From assembly GCF_014495685.1 (NCBI RefSeq), contig NZ_JACTVI010000005.1, forward strand, positions 1-64,000: a stretch of 64,000 nt of DNA, given 5' to 3'. Origin of the DNA: Streptomyces sp. TRM68367. GTDB taxonomy: Bacteria > Actinomycetota > Actinomycetes > Streptomycetales > Streptomycetaceae. The position numbers were made by a program, and so were the translations under genes. The notes below the pieces were generated by a model, which searched no databases, was not told the DNA's origin, and was given only the letters and a program-made list of their open reading frames with translations. Below, one piece after another: positions 34,736 to 46,949 of this stretch (the first letter of the stretch is position 1; every line of letters begins with the position of its first letter).

Positions 34736-35935
34736 CTACGCCGACATGGGGCGTTGGGCTCTGATCGACTGGAGCAGGCCGACCGCTATCCATACCGCGA
34801 ACATGGAGGAGCCGCCGTAGGAGACGAACGGCAGGGGGAGGCCGGTGACCGGCATGATGCCCAGGGTCATGCCGATGTTCTCGAAGGTCTGGAACGCGAG
34901 CCAGGCCACGATTCCGGCGGCGACGATCGTGCCGTAGAGGTCGCTCGTCTCGCGGGCGATGCGGCAGGCGCGCCACAGGACGACGCCGAGCAGGACGATG
35001 ATGAAACCGGCGCCGACGAAGCCCAGTTCCTCGCCCGCGACCGTGAAGACGAAGTCTGTTTGTTGTTCGGGGACGAACTGTCCCGTTGTCTGGGAGCCGT
35101 GGAACAGGCCGGCTCCGGTCAGGCCTCCCGAACCGATCGCGATGCGTGCCTGGTTGGTGTTGTAGCCGACGCCCGCCGGATCCAGGCTGGGGTTCGCGAA
35201 GGCCGCGAAGCGGGCGATCTGGTAGTCGTCCAGAACACCCAGCTGCCAGACCGCGATCGCGCCGACGGTGCCCGCCCCGATCAGGCCGAACACCCAGCGA
35301 TTGGACGCACCGGACGCAAGCAGCACGCCCAGCACGATGATCACCATCACCATGACCGACCCGAGGTCGGGCATCAGCATCACGATCAGCATCGGCACGG
35401 CGGCAAGCCCCAGCGCCTGCACCACCGTGCGGTGGTCGGGGTACTGCCTGTCCCCCGCGTCCACTCTCGTCGCCAGCAGCATCGCCATGCCCAGGATGAT
35501 CGTGACCTTCACGAACTCCGAGGGCTGCAGGGAGAAGCCGCCGGGAAGCTTGATCCAGGAGTGGGCGCCGTTGATGGTGGAGCCGAGCGGTGTGAGCACC
35601 AGCAGGATCAGGAAGACCGAGACGCCGTACAGGATCGGCACGGCCGTGCGCAGGGTGCGGTGGCCGAGCCAGACCGTGCCGACCATCAGGGCCAGGCCGA
35701 TGCCGGTGTTCAGCAGATGCCGGACCAGGAAGGAGTACTGGTCGCCCTGGTTGAGCTCGGTACGGTTGCGGGTCGCCGAGAAGACGAGGAGCGAGCCGAT
35801 CAGCGACAACGCCGACGCCGACAGCAGCAGCGGCCAGTCGAGCCGCCGCGCCACGGAGTCCCGCGCGAAGATCCGCGTCCACCCGGCCCGTTCGGGCCCG
35901 TACCCGGAGACCTGGAAGCTGTTCACACCGGTCAT
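34736..35935 (-). CDS. rodA: SEDS-family peptidoglycan glycosyltransferase RodA (Sfr)
   Basis: Membrane glycan polymerase that works with the class B PBP encoded just upstream. ATG 35935 shares its A with the TGA of the PBP gene, so translation is coupled; a start six codons earlier is possible. 399 aa with about ten membrane segments, beginning near residue 45 (LDWPLLLSASALSLIGSLLV). SEDS signatures: GLALMVGTVWLGHR, SWIKLPGGFSLQPSEFVKVT, ATRVDAGD, LMPDLGSVMVMVIIVLG, GSGGLTGAGLFHGSQT, FVPEQQTDFVFTVAGEELGF, and GLPLPFVSYGGSSMF. In S. coelicolor the orthologue Sfr belongs to the spore wall synthesising complex with MreBCD and PBP2. Confidence 0.95.
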   Translation of the reverse strand: MTGVNSFQVSGYGPERAGWTRIFARDSVARRLDWPLLLSASALSLIGSLLVFSATRNRTELNQGDQYSFLVRHLLNTGIGLALMVGTVWLGHRTLRTAVPILYGVSVFLILLVLTPLGSTINGAHSWIKLPGGFSLQPSEFVKVTIILGMAMLLATRVDAGDRQYPDHRTVVQALGLAAVPMLIVMLMPDLGSVMVMVIIVLGVLLASGASNRWVFGLIGAGTVGAIAVWQLGVLDDYQIARFAAFANPSLDPAGVGYNTNQARIAIGSGGLTGAGLFHGSQTTGQFVPEQQTDFVFTVAGEELGFVGAGFIIVLLGVVLWRACRIARETSDLYGTIVAAGIVAWLAFQTFENIGMTLGIMPVTGLPLPFVSYGGSSMFAVWIAVGLLQSIRAQRPMSA

Positions 35936-38190
35936 CACACCAACCCCCGGCACCGGCCGGTCCGCCGTCGTCGGCGCCGGCGGCGCGTGTCACGGTTGCC
36001 CGCCTCCGGGCTCGGCACCGTCGCCGCCGTCTGCTGCTGCCCGGCCGCCTCCACCGGCGGCTGCTCGCTCGCCTGCTCCTCCGGCAGCGGATACACCGGC
36101 ACCTTCGGCACGGCGATCGTCCCGTCCGCCTCGACCTTCGGCAGATCCTTCTGCGGCGTCGGCAGCAGCGCCTTCTTCGCGTCGATCGCGCCGTCCTTCT
36201 GGACGCCGTACAGCGCGTTGTAGATGTTGCGCACGGCGGGTCCCGAGGCGCCGGAGCCCGTACCACCCTGGGAGATCGTCATGACGACCGTGTAGTCCTT
36301 GGTGTACGTCGCGAACCACGAGGTCGTCTGCTTGCCGTAGACCTCGGCGGTACCCGTCTTGGCGTGCATCGGGATCTTGTCCTGCGGCCAGCCGTCGAAG
36401 CGCCAGGCGGCCGTACCACGGGTGGCGACTCCCGCGAGGGCTTCGTCTATCTTGTCGCGGGTCTTCTGCGTCATCGGCAACTTCCCGTGCGACTTCGGCT
36501 TGATCGGCATCGTGTGCTTGCCGTCGGCGCTGACGACCGCCTTGCCCACGCTCGGGTTCCACAGCGTGCCGCCGTTGGAGATCGCCGAGTAGATGGTGGC
36601 CATCTGGATGGGCGTGACGAGGGTGTCGCCCTGGCCGATGGAGTAGTTGACGGAGTCACCCGCGCGCATCCGGTTGCCTTCGAGGCAGTTCTCGTAGGCG
36701 ATGCGCTGGGCGTAGTCGCCGTTCTTCTTACCGGTCTTGCACCAGGCGTCCTTGTTGGCCTTCCAGTAGTCCTGCTTCCACTGGCGGTCGGGGACGCGGC
36801 CGGTGACCTCGTTGGGCAGGTCGATGCCGGTCTCCTTGCCGAGGCCGAACTGGTGGGCGGTCTTGTAGAACCAGTCGTTGGGGTGCTTCTTCGGCTTGTT
36901 GCCGCCGTCCTTCTTCCACTCCTCGTGGGAGAGCCGGTAGAAGACGGTGTCGCAGGAGACCTCCAGGGCGCGGCCGAGGCTGATCGGGCCGTACCCCTTG
37001 GACTCGAAGTTCTTGAAGACCTGGCCGCCGATCGAGTACGAGCTGGAGCACTGGTAGGGGCCGTTGAAGGAGTGGCCGGCGTTGATCGCGGCGGCGGTCG
37101 GGATGACCTTGAAGATGGAGCCGGGGGCCGACTGGCCCTGGATCGCCCGGTTCAGCAGCGGGTAGTTGGAGGTCTTGCCGGTGAGCCGGTTGTAGTCCTT
37201 GGCGGAGATGCCACCGACCCAGGCGTTGGGGTCGTAGTTCGGGTTGGACGCCATGGCGACGACCCGGCCCGTCTTGGACTCCATCACCACGACCGCGCCG
37301 GAGTCGGCCTTGTAGTTCCGGCCGGTGTTCCGGTCGAACTCCTTGCGGGCGTCCTTCATCGCCTTCTGCAGCTCGTATTCGGCGACCCGCTGCACGCGGG
37401 CGTCGACGCTGGTGACGAGGTTGTCGCCGGGCTGGGCGGGGTCGGCCTCGGCCTTGCCGATGACGCGGCCGAGGTTGTCGACCTCGTAGCGGGTGACGCC
37501 GGCCTTGCCGCGCAGCTCCTTGTCGTACTGGCGCTCCAGCCCCGAGCGGCCGACCTGGTCGGAGCGCAGGTAGGGCGAGTCGGTGTTCTGGGCCTGCTGG
37601 ATCTCCTCGTCGGTGACCGGGGAGAGGTAGCCGAGGACCTGCGCGGTGTTGGCCTCGCCGGGGCTCGGGTAGCGGCGCACGGCCTCCGGCTCGGCGGTGA
37701 TGCCGGGGAAGTCCTCGGCGCGCTCGCGGATCTGCAGGGCCTGCTTGGGAGTGGCCTCGTCGGTGACGGGGATCGGCTGGTACGGCGAGCCGTTCCAGCA
37801 GGGCTGCGGCGTCTTGGCGTCGCACAGCCGGACCTTGTCCATGACCTCCTTGGGCGTCATGCCCAGCACCCCGGCGAGCTTGGTGAGGACGGCCTTGCCG
37901 TCGTCCTTCATCTTCAGCAGGTCGGTGCGGGAGGCGGAGACCACGAGCCGGGTCTCGTTGTCGGCGAGGGGCACTCCGCGCGCGTCCAGGATCGAGCCGC
38001 GCACGGCGGGCTGGACGACCTGCTGGACGTGGTTGCCGGAGGCCTCCTTGGCGTAGGCGTCGCCCTCGCGGATCTGGAGGTACCACAGGCGCCCGCCGAG
38101 GGTGCCGAGGAGGGAGAGGACGAGGATCTGGATGACGACGAGCCGGATCTGGACGCGGGGCGTCCGGCCGGTCTCGGGAATGTTGGTCAT
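35935..38190 (-). CDS. mrdA: Class B penicillin-binding protein 2 (transpeptidase)
   Basis: Cross-links peptidoglycan outside the membrane. 751 aa from ATG 38190. One N-terminal membrane anchor (IRLVVIQILVLSLLGTLGGR), then the pedestal/dimerisation domain (VVQPAVRGSILDARGVPLAD). The transpeptidase domain has the nucleophile motif SAPGSIFK, the SVN motif (AGDSVNYSIGQGD), and the KTG box (MHAKTGTAEVYG). The tail after residue about 690 is Pro/Glu/Gln-rich and ends in a run of eight Arg. It is stop-start coupled to rodA and 211 bp from mreD. It belongs to the mre cluster whose products act in spore wall synthesis in S. coelicolor. Confidence 0.95.
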   Translation of the reverse strand: MTNIPETGRTPRVQIRLVVIQILVLSLLGTLGGRLWYLQIREGDAYAKEASGNHVQQVVQPAVRGSILDARGVPLADNETRLVVSASRTDLLKMKDDGKAVLTKLAGVLGMTPKEVMDKVRLCDAKTPQPCWNGSPYQPIPVTDEATPKQALQIRERAEDFPGITAEPEAVRRYPSPGEANTAQVLGYLSPVTDEEIQQAQNTDSPYLRSDQVGRSGLERQYDKELRGKAGVTRYEVDNLGRVIGKAEADPAQPGDNLVTSVDARVQRVAEYELQKAMKDARKEFDRNTGRNYKADSGAVVVMESKTGRVVAMASNPNYDPNAWVGGISAKDYNRLTGKTSNYPLLNRAIQGQSAPGSIFKVIPTAAAINAGHSFNGPYQCSSSYSIGGQVFKNFESKGYGPISLGRALEVSCDTVFYRLSHEEWKKDGGNKPKKHPNDWFYKTAHQFGLGKETGIDLPNEVTGRVPDRQWKQDYWKANKDAWCKTGKKNGDYAQRIAYENCLEGNRMRAGDSVNYSIGQGDTLVTPIQMATIYSAISNGGTLWNPSVGKAVVSADGKHTMPIKPKSHGKLPMTQKTRDKIDEALAGVATRGTAAWRFDGWPQDKIPMHAKTGTAEVYGKQTTSWFATYTKDYTVVMTISQGGTGSGASGPAVRNIYNALYGVQKDGAIDAKKALLPTPQKDLPKVEADGTIAVPKVPVYPLPEEQASEQPPVEAAGQQQTAATVPSPEAGNRDTRRRRRRRRTGRCRGLV

Positions 38191-38401
38191 GGGCGCAGCC
38201 CATTCGTTGGAAGGGTGGTGGCGGGGGACGGGCGGGCGGTCACTGCGGCGGCCTCCCCCTCTCAGTGTGCGTACGAGTTGGCGCGTGCGGGTGACGAGTC
38301 CGGGTGTGCGAGCAGCACATCCGGGTGTACGAGTGAGGAACGACGGGCCCGCGCGGCGGGGTTCCGCTCCGGCTCACCCGTCCGGGTGAACTCCTGTGCG
38401 G

Positions 38402-39076
38402 TCACAGCCGTTTGACCCCCTTGATGCGCCCGGCGCGCGCTAGCCGCGCCCGTGCCGCCTTCATTCGCATGCCGCCCCGCTGCCCGCCGATCTTCAGACC
38501 GGTGCCGCCGGAGAGCCAGCCGGTCGAGATGTCGGTCGCCTTGGCGGCGGCGGAGTTGGTCCCGGCGAGCGGGTCGTTCTCGGCGCGCCGGGCCAGCGCC
38601 ATGATGCCGGGGACGACGAAGGGGGCGAGCAGCAGGTCGTACAGGGCGGCCGTGAACAGCAGGCTGCCCAGGCCCACATGGCGGGCGGCGGTGTCGCCGA
38701 CGAGGGCGCCGACCCCGGCGTACAGCAGGGTGGAGCCGATCGCGGCGGCGGCGACCACGGCCATCGGTCCGGTGGCCGACTTCAGCCGGCCGTGGTCCGG
38801 TTTCACCAGGCCCGCGAGGTAGCCGATGACGCACAGCACGAGGGCGTAGCGGCCGGCGGCGTGGTCGGCGGGCGGGGCGAGGTCGGCGAGCAGTCCGGCG
38901 CCGAAGCCGACGAGGGCGCCGCCGACATGGCCGTAGACCATGGCGAGGCCCAGGACGGTGAGCAGCAGCAGGTCGGGGACGGCGCCGGGCAGGTGGAGCC
39001 GGGCGAGGATGCTCACCTGGAGCACGAGGGCGACGACGATCAGGGTGGAGGACAGCAGGATCCGGTTCACGCGCAT
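38402..39076 (-). CDS. mreD: Rod shape-determining membrane protein MreD
   Basis: Integral membrane partner of MreC. 224 aa with about five hydrophobic segments (LLSSTLIVVALVLQVSILAR; PDLLLLTVLGLAMVYG; ALVLCVIGYLAGLV; VVAAAAIGSTLLYAGVGALV; FTAALYDLLLAPFVVPGIMA). The C-terminal 50 residues are hydrophilic and Arg/Lys-rich, longer than in E. coli MreD. It begins 13 bp after mreC ends. Confidence 0.92.
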   Translation of the reverse strand: MRVNRILLSSTLIVVALVLQVSILARLHLPGAVPDLLLLTVLGLAMVYGHVGGALVGFGAGLLADLAPPADHAAGRYALVLCVIGYLAGLVKPDHGRLKSATGPMAVVAAAAIGSTLLYAGVGALVGDTAARHVGLGSLLFTAALYDLLLAPFVVPGIMALARRAENDPLAGTNSAAAKATDISTGWLSGGTGLKIGGQRGGMRMKAARARLARAGRIKGVKRL

Positions 39077-39089
39077 GGGACTGAAACTC

Positions 39090-40040
39090 CTACTGCTGCT
39101 CTTGGCCGGACTGGCCGTCGGCGGGCACCGCGGCGGACGGGGTCACGGTCACCGTCACCGTCGGGGTGGGGGTCGGCTTGGGCCGGGGCGGGAGCACCGT
39201 GTCGCGTGGGTCCTTCTTCGGGGCCTGGACGACGACGCCGACGACGTCGAGCTTGGTGAAGCTGACGTACGGAGTGACGTACAGCGTGCGGGTCAGGTCG
39301 CCGCCGGAGGGATCGACGCGGGAGACGACGCCGACCGGCACGCCGGGCACGAACGGCCGGTCGGCCTGGGAACCGAAGGTGACGAGGCGGTCGCCCTTCT
39401 TCACCTTCGCCTTGCCGTTGAGGAGTTCGACGCGCAGCGGGCGGTCGCCCTGACCGGAGGCGAAGCCGAGTTCGTCGCTGGACTCCATGCGGGTGCCGAC
39501 GGTGAAGTCGGGATCGCTGGCGAGCAGGACGGTGGCCGTGTTGGGTCCGACGGTGGTGACGCGGCCGACCAGACCGTCGCCGTTGAGCACGGTCATGTCG
39601 CGTTTGATGCCGTCGTTGGCGCCGACGTCGACGGTGATGGTCCAGGAGAAGCCCTGCGCCGCCCCGATGGCGATGACCTCGGCGCCCTTGATGCCGTACT
39701 GGCCCGCGCCGGCGACCTTCAGCATCTTGTCGAGCTGCTTGAGGCGGCTGCGGCTGCGGTCGTCGCTGCCGAGTCTCGCTTTGAGAGCCGCGTTCTCCTT
39801 CTCCAGCCCGGCGATCCGGTCGTGTCGGTCACCGGAGTCACGGATGGCGGAAACGGCGTTGCCGATCGGGTCGACCGCGCTCGACACGCCGCTCTCGATC
39901 GGGCCGAAGACCGTCGCCGCAGCCTGCCGGGCACCGTCGACCGGTGAGTCCTCCCCGCCGCGAATATCCACCGTGATCATTGCGAACGCGATGGCGATCA
40001 GCAGCACCAGGAGCAGCCGGCTCTCTCGTGTGTCCCTCAC
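39090..40040 (-). CDS. mreC: Rod shape-determining protein MreC
   Basis: Single-pass protein that links MreB filaments to the periplasmic-side wall enzymes. 316 aa. Anchor at residues 7-25 (RLLLVLLIAIAFAMITVDIR), then a coiled coil (IAGLEKENAALKARLGS), then the beta-barrel MreC core (GQYGIKGAEVIAIGAAQGFS; VGANDGIKRDMTVLNGDGLV; LLASDPDFTVGTRMESSDE). The C-terminus is Pro/Thr/Val-rich (PKPTPTPTVTVTVTPSA), a probable disordered extracellular tail. Confidence 0.94.
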   Translation of the reverse strand: MRDTRESRLLLVLLIAIAFAMITVDIRGGEDSPVDGARQAAATVFGPIESGVSSAVDPIGNAVSAIRDSGDRHDRIAGLEKENAALKARLGSDDRSRSRLKQLDKMLKVAGAGQYGIKGAEVIAIGAAQGFSWTITVDVGANDGIKRDMTVLNGDGLVGRVTTVGPNTATVLLASDPDFTVGTRMESSDELGFASGQGDRPLRVELLNGKAKVKKGDRLVTFGSQADRPFVPGVPVGVVSRVDPSGGDLTRTLYVTPYVSFTKLDVVGVVVQAPKKDPRDTVLPPRPKPTPTPTVTVTVTPSAAVPADGQSGQEQQ

Positions 40041-40065
40041 GTGCGGCGGCCGTGCCTTCCTCGTC

Positions 40066-40095
40066 GAGAACGTGTATGTGGAGAACGTGTATGAG
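40066..40095. repeat. 15-bp tandem duplication between mreC and mreB
   Basis: GAGAACGTGTATGTG (40066-40080) is followed directly by GAGAACGTGTATGAG (40081-40095), differing at one base. It lies 26 bp upstream of the mreC start, so it may affect mreC translation or transcription. Confidence 0.85.
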
Positions 40096-40220
40096 GTGTC
40101 GGGGTGTTCAGGTGTTGTGCCGGAGCTCGTCCGTTTGTGGAGGCCCCGATGGGCGGAAGCTCGTTGTGCGGGCGGTTGCGCGGGTTGTTGTGGGAGAGCT
40201 TATGTCTCCATATCAACGAT

Positions 40221-40254
40221 CCGCCGTACGAGAGGAAGTCATCCCGTACGGCGG
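40221..40254 (-). terminator. Hairpin after mreB
   Basis: CCGCCGTACG (40221-40230) and CGTACGGCGG (40245-40254) are exact 10-bp arms with a 14-base loop, 15 bp past the mreB stop. Because mreC follows, it may attenuate and not fully end transcription. Confidence 0.65.
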
Positions 40255-40269
40255 AACCGAAGAGTTACG

Positions 40270-41301
40270 TCATCTGCGCGGCTGGGCGTCCAGCACCTGC
40301 TGGAGCGCCTCGAACTCCTCGACACACTTGCCGGAACCGAGCGCCACGCTGTCCAGCGGGTCCTCGGCGATGTGGATCGGCATGCCCGTCTCGCGGCGCA
40401 GCCGCTCGTCGAGGCCGCGCAACAGCGCCCCGCCGCCGGTCAGAACGATTCCCCGGTCCATGATGTCGCCGGACAGCTCCGGCGGGCACTTGTCGAGGGT
40501 CGTCTTGACCGCGTCGACGATCGCGTTGACCGGCTCCTCGATGGCCTTGCGGACTTCGGCCGCGGAGACGACGACGGTCTTCGGCAGCCCGGAGACAAGA
40601 TCCCGGCCGCGGATTTCGGTGTGCTCGTCGGAGTCGAGGTCGTACGCCGAACCGATCGTGATCTTGATCTGCTCGGCCGTCCGCTCACCCAGCAGGAGGG
40701 AGTACTCCTTCTTGATGTGCTGGATGATCGCGTTGTCCAGTTCGTCGCCGGCGACGCGGATGGACTGGGCGGTGACGATGCCGCCGAGGGAGATGACCGC
40801 GACCTCCGTGGTGCCGCCGCCGATGTCGACCACCATGTTGCCCGTGGCCTCGTGGACCGGCAGGCCGGAGCCGATGGCCGCGGCCATGGGCTCCTCGATG
40901 ATGTGCACCTGACGGGCGCCGGCCTGGGAGGACGCCTCGATGACGGCGCGGCGCTCGACGCCGGTGATGCCCGAGGGCACACAGACGACGACCCGCGGAC
41001 GAGCCAGATACCGCCGCTTGTGAATCTTCAGGATGAAGTAGCGGAGCATCCGCTCGGTGATCTCGAAGTCGGCGATCACGCCGTCCTTCAGCGGACGTAC
41101 GGCAACGATGTTGCCGGGCGTGCGCCCGATCATCTTCTTCGCTTCGGCGCCGACCGCGAGGATGCCACCGGTGTTGGTGTTGATCGCGACGACGGACGGC
41201 TCGTTGAGTACGATCCCGCGACCCCTGACGTACACCAGCGTGTTGGCGGTCCCGAGGTCGACAGCCATGTCACGGCCGATGAACGACATTGAGTTCCCCA
41301 T
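40270..41301 (-). CDS. mreB: Actin-like protein MreB
   Basis: Forms membrane-associated filaments; in Streptomyces it is needed for spore wall integrity more than for vegetative shape. ATG 41301 gives [20 protein letters not shown] and 343 aa, the usual streptomycete length; ATG 41289 (MSFIG) is an alternative, and neither has a strong ribosome binding site. Actin-fold nucleotide motifs are intact: [12 protein letters not shown] (phosphate 1), [20 protein letters not shown] (phosphate 2), and [18 protein letters not shown] (adenosine). The short amphipathic N-terminus likely binds the membrane. Confidence 0.96.
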   Translation of the reverse strand: MGNSMSFIGRDMAVDLGTANTLVYVRGRGIVLNEPSVVAINTNTGGILAVGAEAKKMIGRTPGNIVAVRPLKDGVIADFEITERMLRYFILKIHKRRYLARPRVVVCVPSGITGVERRAVIEASSQAGARQVHIIEEPMAAAIGSGLPVHEATGNMVVDIGGGTTEVAVISLGGIVTAQSIRVAGDELDNAIIQHIKKEYSLLLGERTAEQIKITIGSAYDLDSDEHTEIRGRDLVSGLPKTVVVSAAEVRKAIEEPVNAIVDAVKTTLDKCPPELSGDIMDRGIVLTGGGALLRGLDERLRRETGMPIHIAEDPLDSVALGSGKCVEEFEALQQVLDAQPRR

Positions 41302-41611
41302 CAGGATTCGTCTGGCCTTCCCACGAGCTTTTGAGGGCTTTTCAGGTCGGCAAAGGTGGGCGCTGTGACGTGAAGGCTTCCATGGTAGACGCGCCTTCGC
41401 GAACACTGCGGGAGGGTCTTCGCCATTGTCAGCAGATGATGCACCGCCCCGCTTGTGGAGACGGGCGTTCGGGGTCACTCGTTCCCTCGAACGCCGCGCA
41501 TATGCAAAGCAGCCCGGAGATTGCGGAAAAGGCTGCCGGAGCCGGTGCGGGGCCTCGGGGACAAAGCCGCCGGATCCGCCGCTTCCGGTCCGCGTCAAGC
41601 ACGGCTCGGCG
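41302..41611. promoter_or_regulatory. Intergenic region containing the mreB promoter
   Basis: 310 bases between ndk and mreB, both on the minus strand. The region should hold the ndk 3' end and the mreB promoter. No hairpin or coding frame is convincing. Confidence 0.35.
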
Positions 41612-42025
41612 TTACGCGCGGCCCGGGAAGAAGATCTTCACCTCGCGCTCGGCGGATTCCTCGGAGTCGGAGGCGTGGATGAGGTTCTCGCGCACGATCA
41701 CGCCGTAGTCGCCGCGGATGGAGCCGGGCGCCGCGGCGATCGGGTCGGTCGGGCCGGCGAGCCGGCGCAGCCCCTCGATGACCCGCTCACCCTCGACGAT
41801 CATCGCCACGACCGGGCCGGAGGCCATGAACTCCACCAGCGGCTCGTAGAAGGGCTTGCCCTTGTGCTCGCCGTAGTGCTGCTCCAGCGTGTCCTGGTCC
41901 AGGGTGCGCAGCTCCAGCGCGGTGATCTGCCAGCCGGCCTTGCGCTCGATACGGCTGATGATCTCGCCGGTCAGGCCACGACGGACGGCGTCGGGCTTGA
42001 GGAGGACGAGGGTGCGCTGGGTCAC
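41612..42025 (-). CDS. ndk: Nucleoside-diphosphate kinase
   Basis: Transfers the gamma-phosphate between nucleoside triphosphates and diphosphates through a phospho-histidine. 137 aa. [55 protein letters not shown] and [20 protein letters not shown] (active-site His in the last motif) are all present. Length and order are standard. Same strand as the DUF4233 gene and folC upstream. Confidence 0.97.
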   Translation of the reverse strand: MTQRTLVLLKPDAVRRGLTGEIISRIERKAGWQITALELRTLDQDTLEQHYGEHKGKPFYEPLVEFMASGPVVAMIVEGERVIEGLRRLAGPTDPIAAAPGSIRGDYGVIVRENLIHASDSEESAEREVKIFFPGRA

Positions 42026-42137
42026 GACGGCTCCTTGGAATCAAAGGTTTGCGGCAGAACGAAGGTTACCGGGCGTGTCCCGGCACTTGTTACGCAGCGT
42101 CAGGTTCATGGCGTCACGCTGCGTCAGGTCGAGGACG

Positions 42138-42488
42138 TCATGCGGCGTCAGGCTGGTCGGTCTGCGCCGCGAAGCGTGCCTTCGCCTCGTCGACTTTTCT
42201 GCCGTAGTGCACCGACGCCCACCACAGGGCCGCGAACACCGCGCCCAGGAAGAACATCATCGGGACGAAGAAGCCGGCGGCGACCAGAGCGATCTGCAGG
42301 GCCCAGCCGAGGGCGACCCCGCCGGGCAGGGTGACCACGCCGCACAGCGCCAGGCACAGGAACATCGCGATGCCGCAGACCGTCCACACCGTGGTCATGG
42401 ACAGGCCGGGGTCCTTCATGGCCACCAGCCCCGCGAAGCCGATGATGAAGAACTCGCCGATCAGGGTCGAGGAGCAGAGCGTACGCAC
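42138..42488 (-). CDS. DUF4233 membrane protein
   Basis: 116-aa protein of a family seen downstream of folC in actinobacteria, without known function. Three to four hydrophobic segments: IGEFFIIGFAGLVAM, TTVWTVCGIAMFLCLALCGV, GGVALGWALQIALVAAGFFV and MMFFLGAVFAALWWASV. The C-terminus is charged (GRKVDEAKARFAAQ). GTG 42488 lies 7 nt after folC ends, indicating co-transcription with folC. Confidence 0.85.
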   Translation of the reverse strand: MRTLCSSTLIGEFFIIGFAGLVAMKDPGLSMTTVWTVCGIAMFLCLALCGVVTLPGGVALGWALQIALVAAGFFVPMMFFLGAVFAALWWASVHYGRKVDEAKARFAAQTDQPDAA

Positions 42489-42495
42489 GGAAGAG

Positions 42496-43992
42496 TCAGC
42501 CCTTTCCCAGGAGCAGTCGGGCCTCGCCGACGGTGATGACGGAGCCGGTGACGAGGACGCCGCCGCCCGCGAACTCGCCCTCCTCCTCGGCCAGCGTGAT
42601 CGCGGCCTCCAGCGCGTCCGGCAGCCGCGGCTCGACCTGGACGCGGTCCTCGCCGAACACCTCGACGGCGAGCGCGGCGAGCGCGTCGGCGTCCATCGCC
42701 CGTTGCGTGGAGTTCTGCGTGATCACGACCTCGGCGAAGAGCGGCTCGAAGGCCTCCAGCAGCCCGCGTACGTCCTTGTCGCCGCTCGTCCCGACGACGC
42801 CGATGAGCCGACTGAACTGGAACGCCTCCCCGATCGCCGCGGCGACGGCCCGCGCGCCCGCCGGGTTGTGGGCGGCGTCGAGCACGACGGTGGGCGAGCG
42901 CCGTACGACCTCCAGCCGCCCCGGCGAGGCGACGGCGGCGAAGGCCTTGCGGACGGTGTCGAGGTCGAGGGACTCGGCGCGCTGGGCGCCGACTCCGAAG
43001 AAGGCTTCCACGGCGGCGAGCGCGACGGCCGCGTTGTGCGCCTGGTGGGCGCCGTGCAGCGGGAGGTACACCTCGGGGTACTCACCGCCGAGCCCGCGCA
43101 GGGTCAGCAGCTGGCCGCCGACGGCGACCTGCCGGGACACGACCCCGAACTCCAGCCCCTCCCGGGCCACGGTGGCGTCGACCTCGACCGCCTTCTTCAG
43201 CAGTACCTGGGCCGCGTCGACCGGCTGCTGGGCCATGATCACGGTGGCGTCCCGCTTGATGATCCCGGACTTCTCGCCCGCGATCTCGCCGGGCGTGCCG
43301 CCCAGCCGGTCGGTGTGGTCGAGATCGATGGGCGTGACGACCGCGACGTCCCCGTCGATGACGTTGGTGGCGTCCCAGGAGCCGCCCATGCCGACCTCCA
43401 CGACGGCCACGTCCACGGGGGCGTCGGCGAAGGCGGCGTACGCCATGCCGGTCAGCACCTCGAAGAAGGACAGCCGGTACTCCTGCTGGGCGTCGACCAT
43501 CTCGATGTACGGCTTGATGTCCTGGTACGTCTCGACGAACCGCTCGGCGGAGATGGGGGCGCCGTCGAGGCTGATCCGCTCGGTGATCGACTGGACGTGC
43601 GGGGAGGTGTAGCGGCCGGTACGGAGCTCGAAGGCGCCGAGGAGGGCCTCGATCATGCGGGCGGTGGAGGTCTTGCCGTTGGTGCCGGTGATGTGGATCG
43701 AGGGGTAGGCGCGCTGGGGGTCCCCCAGGACGTCCATCAGGGCGGCGATGCGGGTGACGGAAGGTTCCAGCTTGGTCTCGCCCCAGCGGGTGGCCAGCTC
43801 CGCCTCGACCTCGCGCAGGGCCTTGGCGACCTCGGGGTCTTCCGGATGTGCCGGTACGTCGGCCTCCGGCGGGCCGCCCTGGGTGCGCAGGGTGCGGCTG
43901 CCGGCCTCGATGACGGCGAGGTCGGGGTCGCGGTCGGTTTCGGCGGCGATGATCTCTTCAAAGGAGTCGCCGTTCGGGGGGAGGTCGCTCAC
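42496..43992 (-). CDS. folC: Dihydrofolate/folylpolyglutamate synthase
   Basis: Adds glutamate to folates (and possibly makes dihydrofolate) with ATP in the cytosol. About 498 aa from GTG 43992; no clear ribosome binding site decides the start. Mur-ligase-like domain: SIHITGTNGKTSTARMIEAL (P-loop), GRYTSPHVQSITERI, VVEVGMGGSWDATNVID, PIDLDHTDRLGGTPGEIAGE with the GEKSGI motif. C-terminal domain: VVLDAAHNPAGARAVAAAI and IGVVGTSGDKD. The N-terminal 75 residues are an acidic extension ahead of the catalytic fold. Confidence 0.94.
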   Translation of the reverse strand: MSDLPPNGDSFEEIIAAETDRDPDLAVIEAGSRTLRTQGGPPEADVPAHPEDPEVAKALREVEAELATRWGETKLEPSVTRIAALMDVLGDPQRAYPSIHITGTNGKTSTARMIEALLGAFELRTGRYTSPHVQSITERISLDGAPISAERFVETYQDIKPYIEMVDAQQEYRLSFFEVLTGMAYAAFADAPVDVAVVEVGMGGSWDATNVIDGDVAVVTPIDLDHTDRLGGTPGEIAGEKSGIIKRDATVIMAQQPVDAAQVLLKKAVEVDATVAREGLEFGVVSRQVAVGGQLLTLRGLGGEYPEVYLPLHGAHQAHNAAVALAAVEAFFGVGAQRAESLDLDTVRKAFAAVASPGRLEVVRRSPTVVLDAAHNPAGARAVAAAIGEAFQFSRLIGVVGTSGDKDVRGLLEAFEPLFAEVVITQNSTQRAMDADALAALAVEVFGEDRVQVEPRLPDALEAAITLAEEEGEFAGGGVLVTGSVITVGEARLLLGKG

Positions 43993-44090
43993 GGGGCCCA
44001 GTCTACGGAGCCCTACTGACAAAGGGTGCGGTGGCTTGGGTGCGCCTATGGGGTGGGGTGGTTTGTGTGGCGGGCGGCTGCGGGTGGTGT

Positions 44091-44125
44091 GTGGTTGATC
44101 GCGCGGTTCCCCGCGCCCCTAAAAC
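44091..44125. repeat. Dispersed streptomycete repeat (CGCGG TTCCCCGCGCCCCT type)
   Basis: The segment GATCGCGCGGTTCCCCGCGC followed by CCCTAAAA is a form I recognise from many streptomycete intergenic regions. It lies between folC and valS, both minus strand, next to a GT-rich stretch (44041-44095). Confidence 0.5.
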
Positions 44126-44138
44126 GGTTGGCGAAGGC

Positions 44139-44164
44139 CCCCGGTGCTTTCAAACGCTCCGGGG
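44139..44164 (-). terminator. Possible valS terminator
   Basis: CCCCGG (44139-44144) pairs with CCGGGG (44159-44164) across a 14-base loop, 16 bp past the valS stop. A modest stem with no clear T-run. Confidence 0.4.
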
Positions 44165-44180
44165 TCTTCGTCCTCGAACC

Positions 44181-46805
<2,625 letters not shown>

Positions 46806-46949
46806 GGGGTCAGTTTAGGGGTGTCGCAGGCGTGTCCCTAAACGCGTTTCTTCTTTGACATCCTCCCCGCGGCTGTCCGTTGCAGGGATTCCTGGTGGCC
46901 TCCGGTATCCACCGCGGCCAGGGCCGAGGCAGACGGGAGACTCAGGGGT

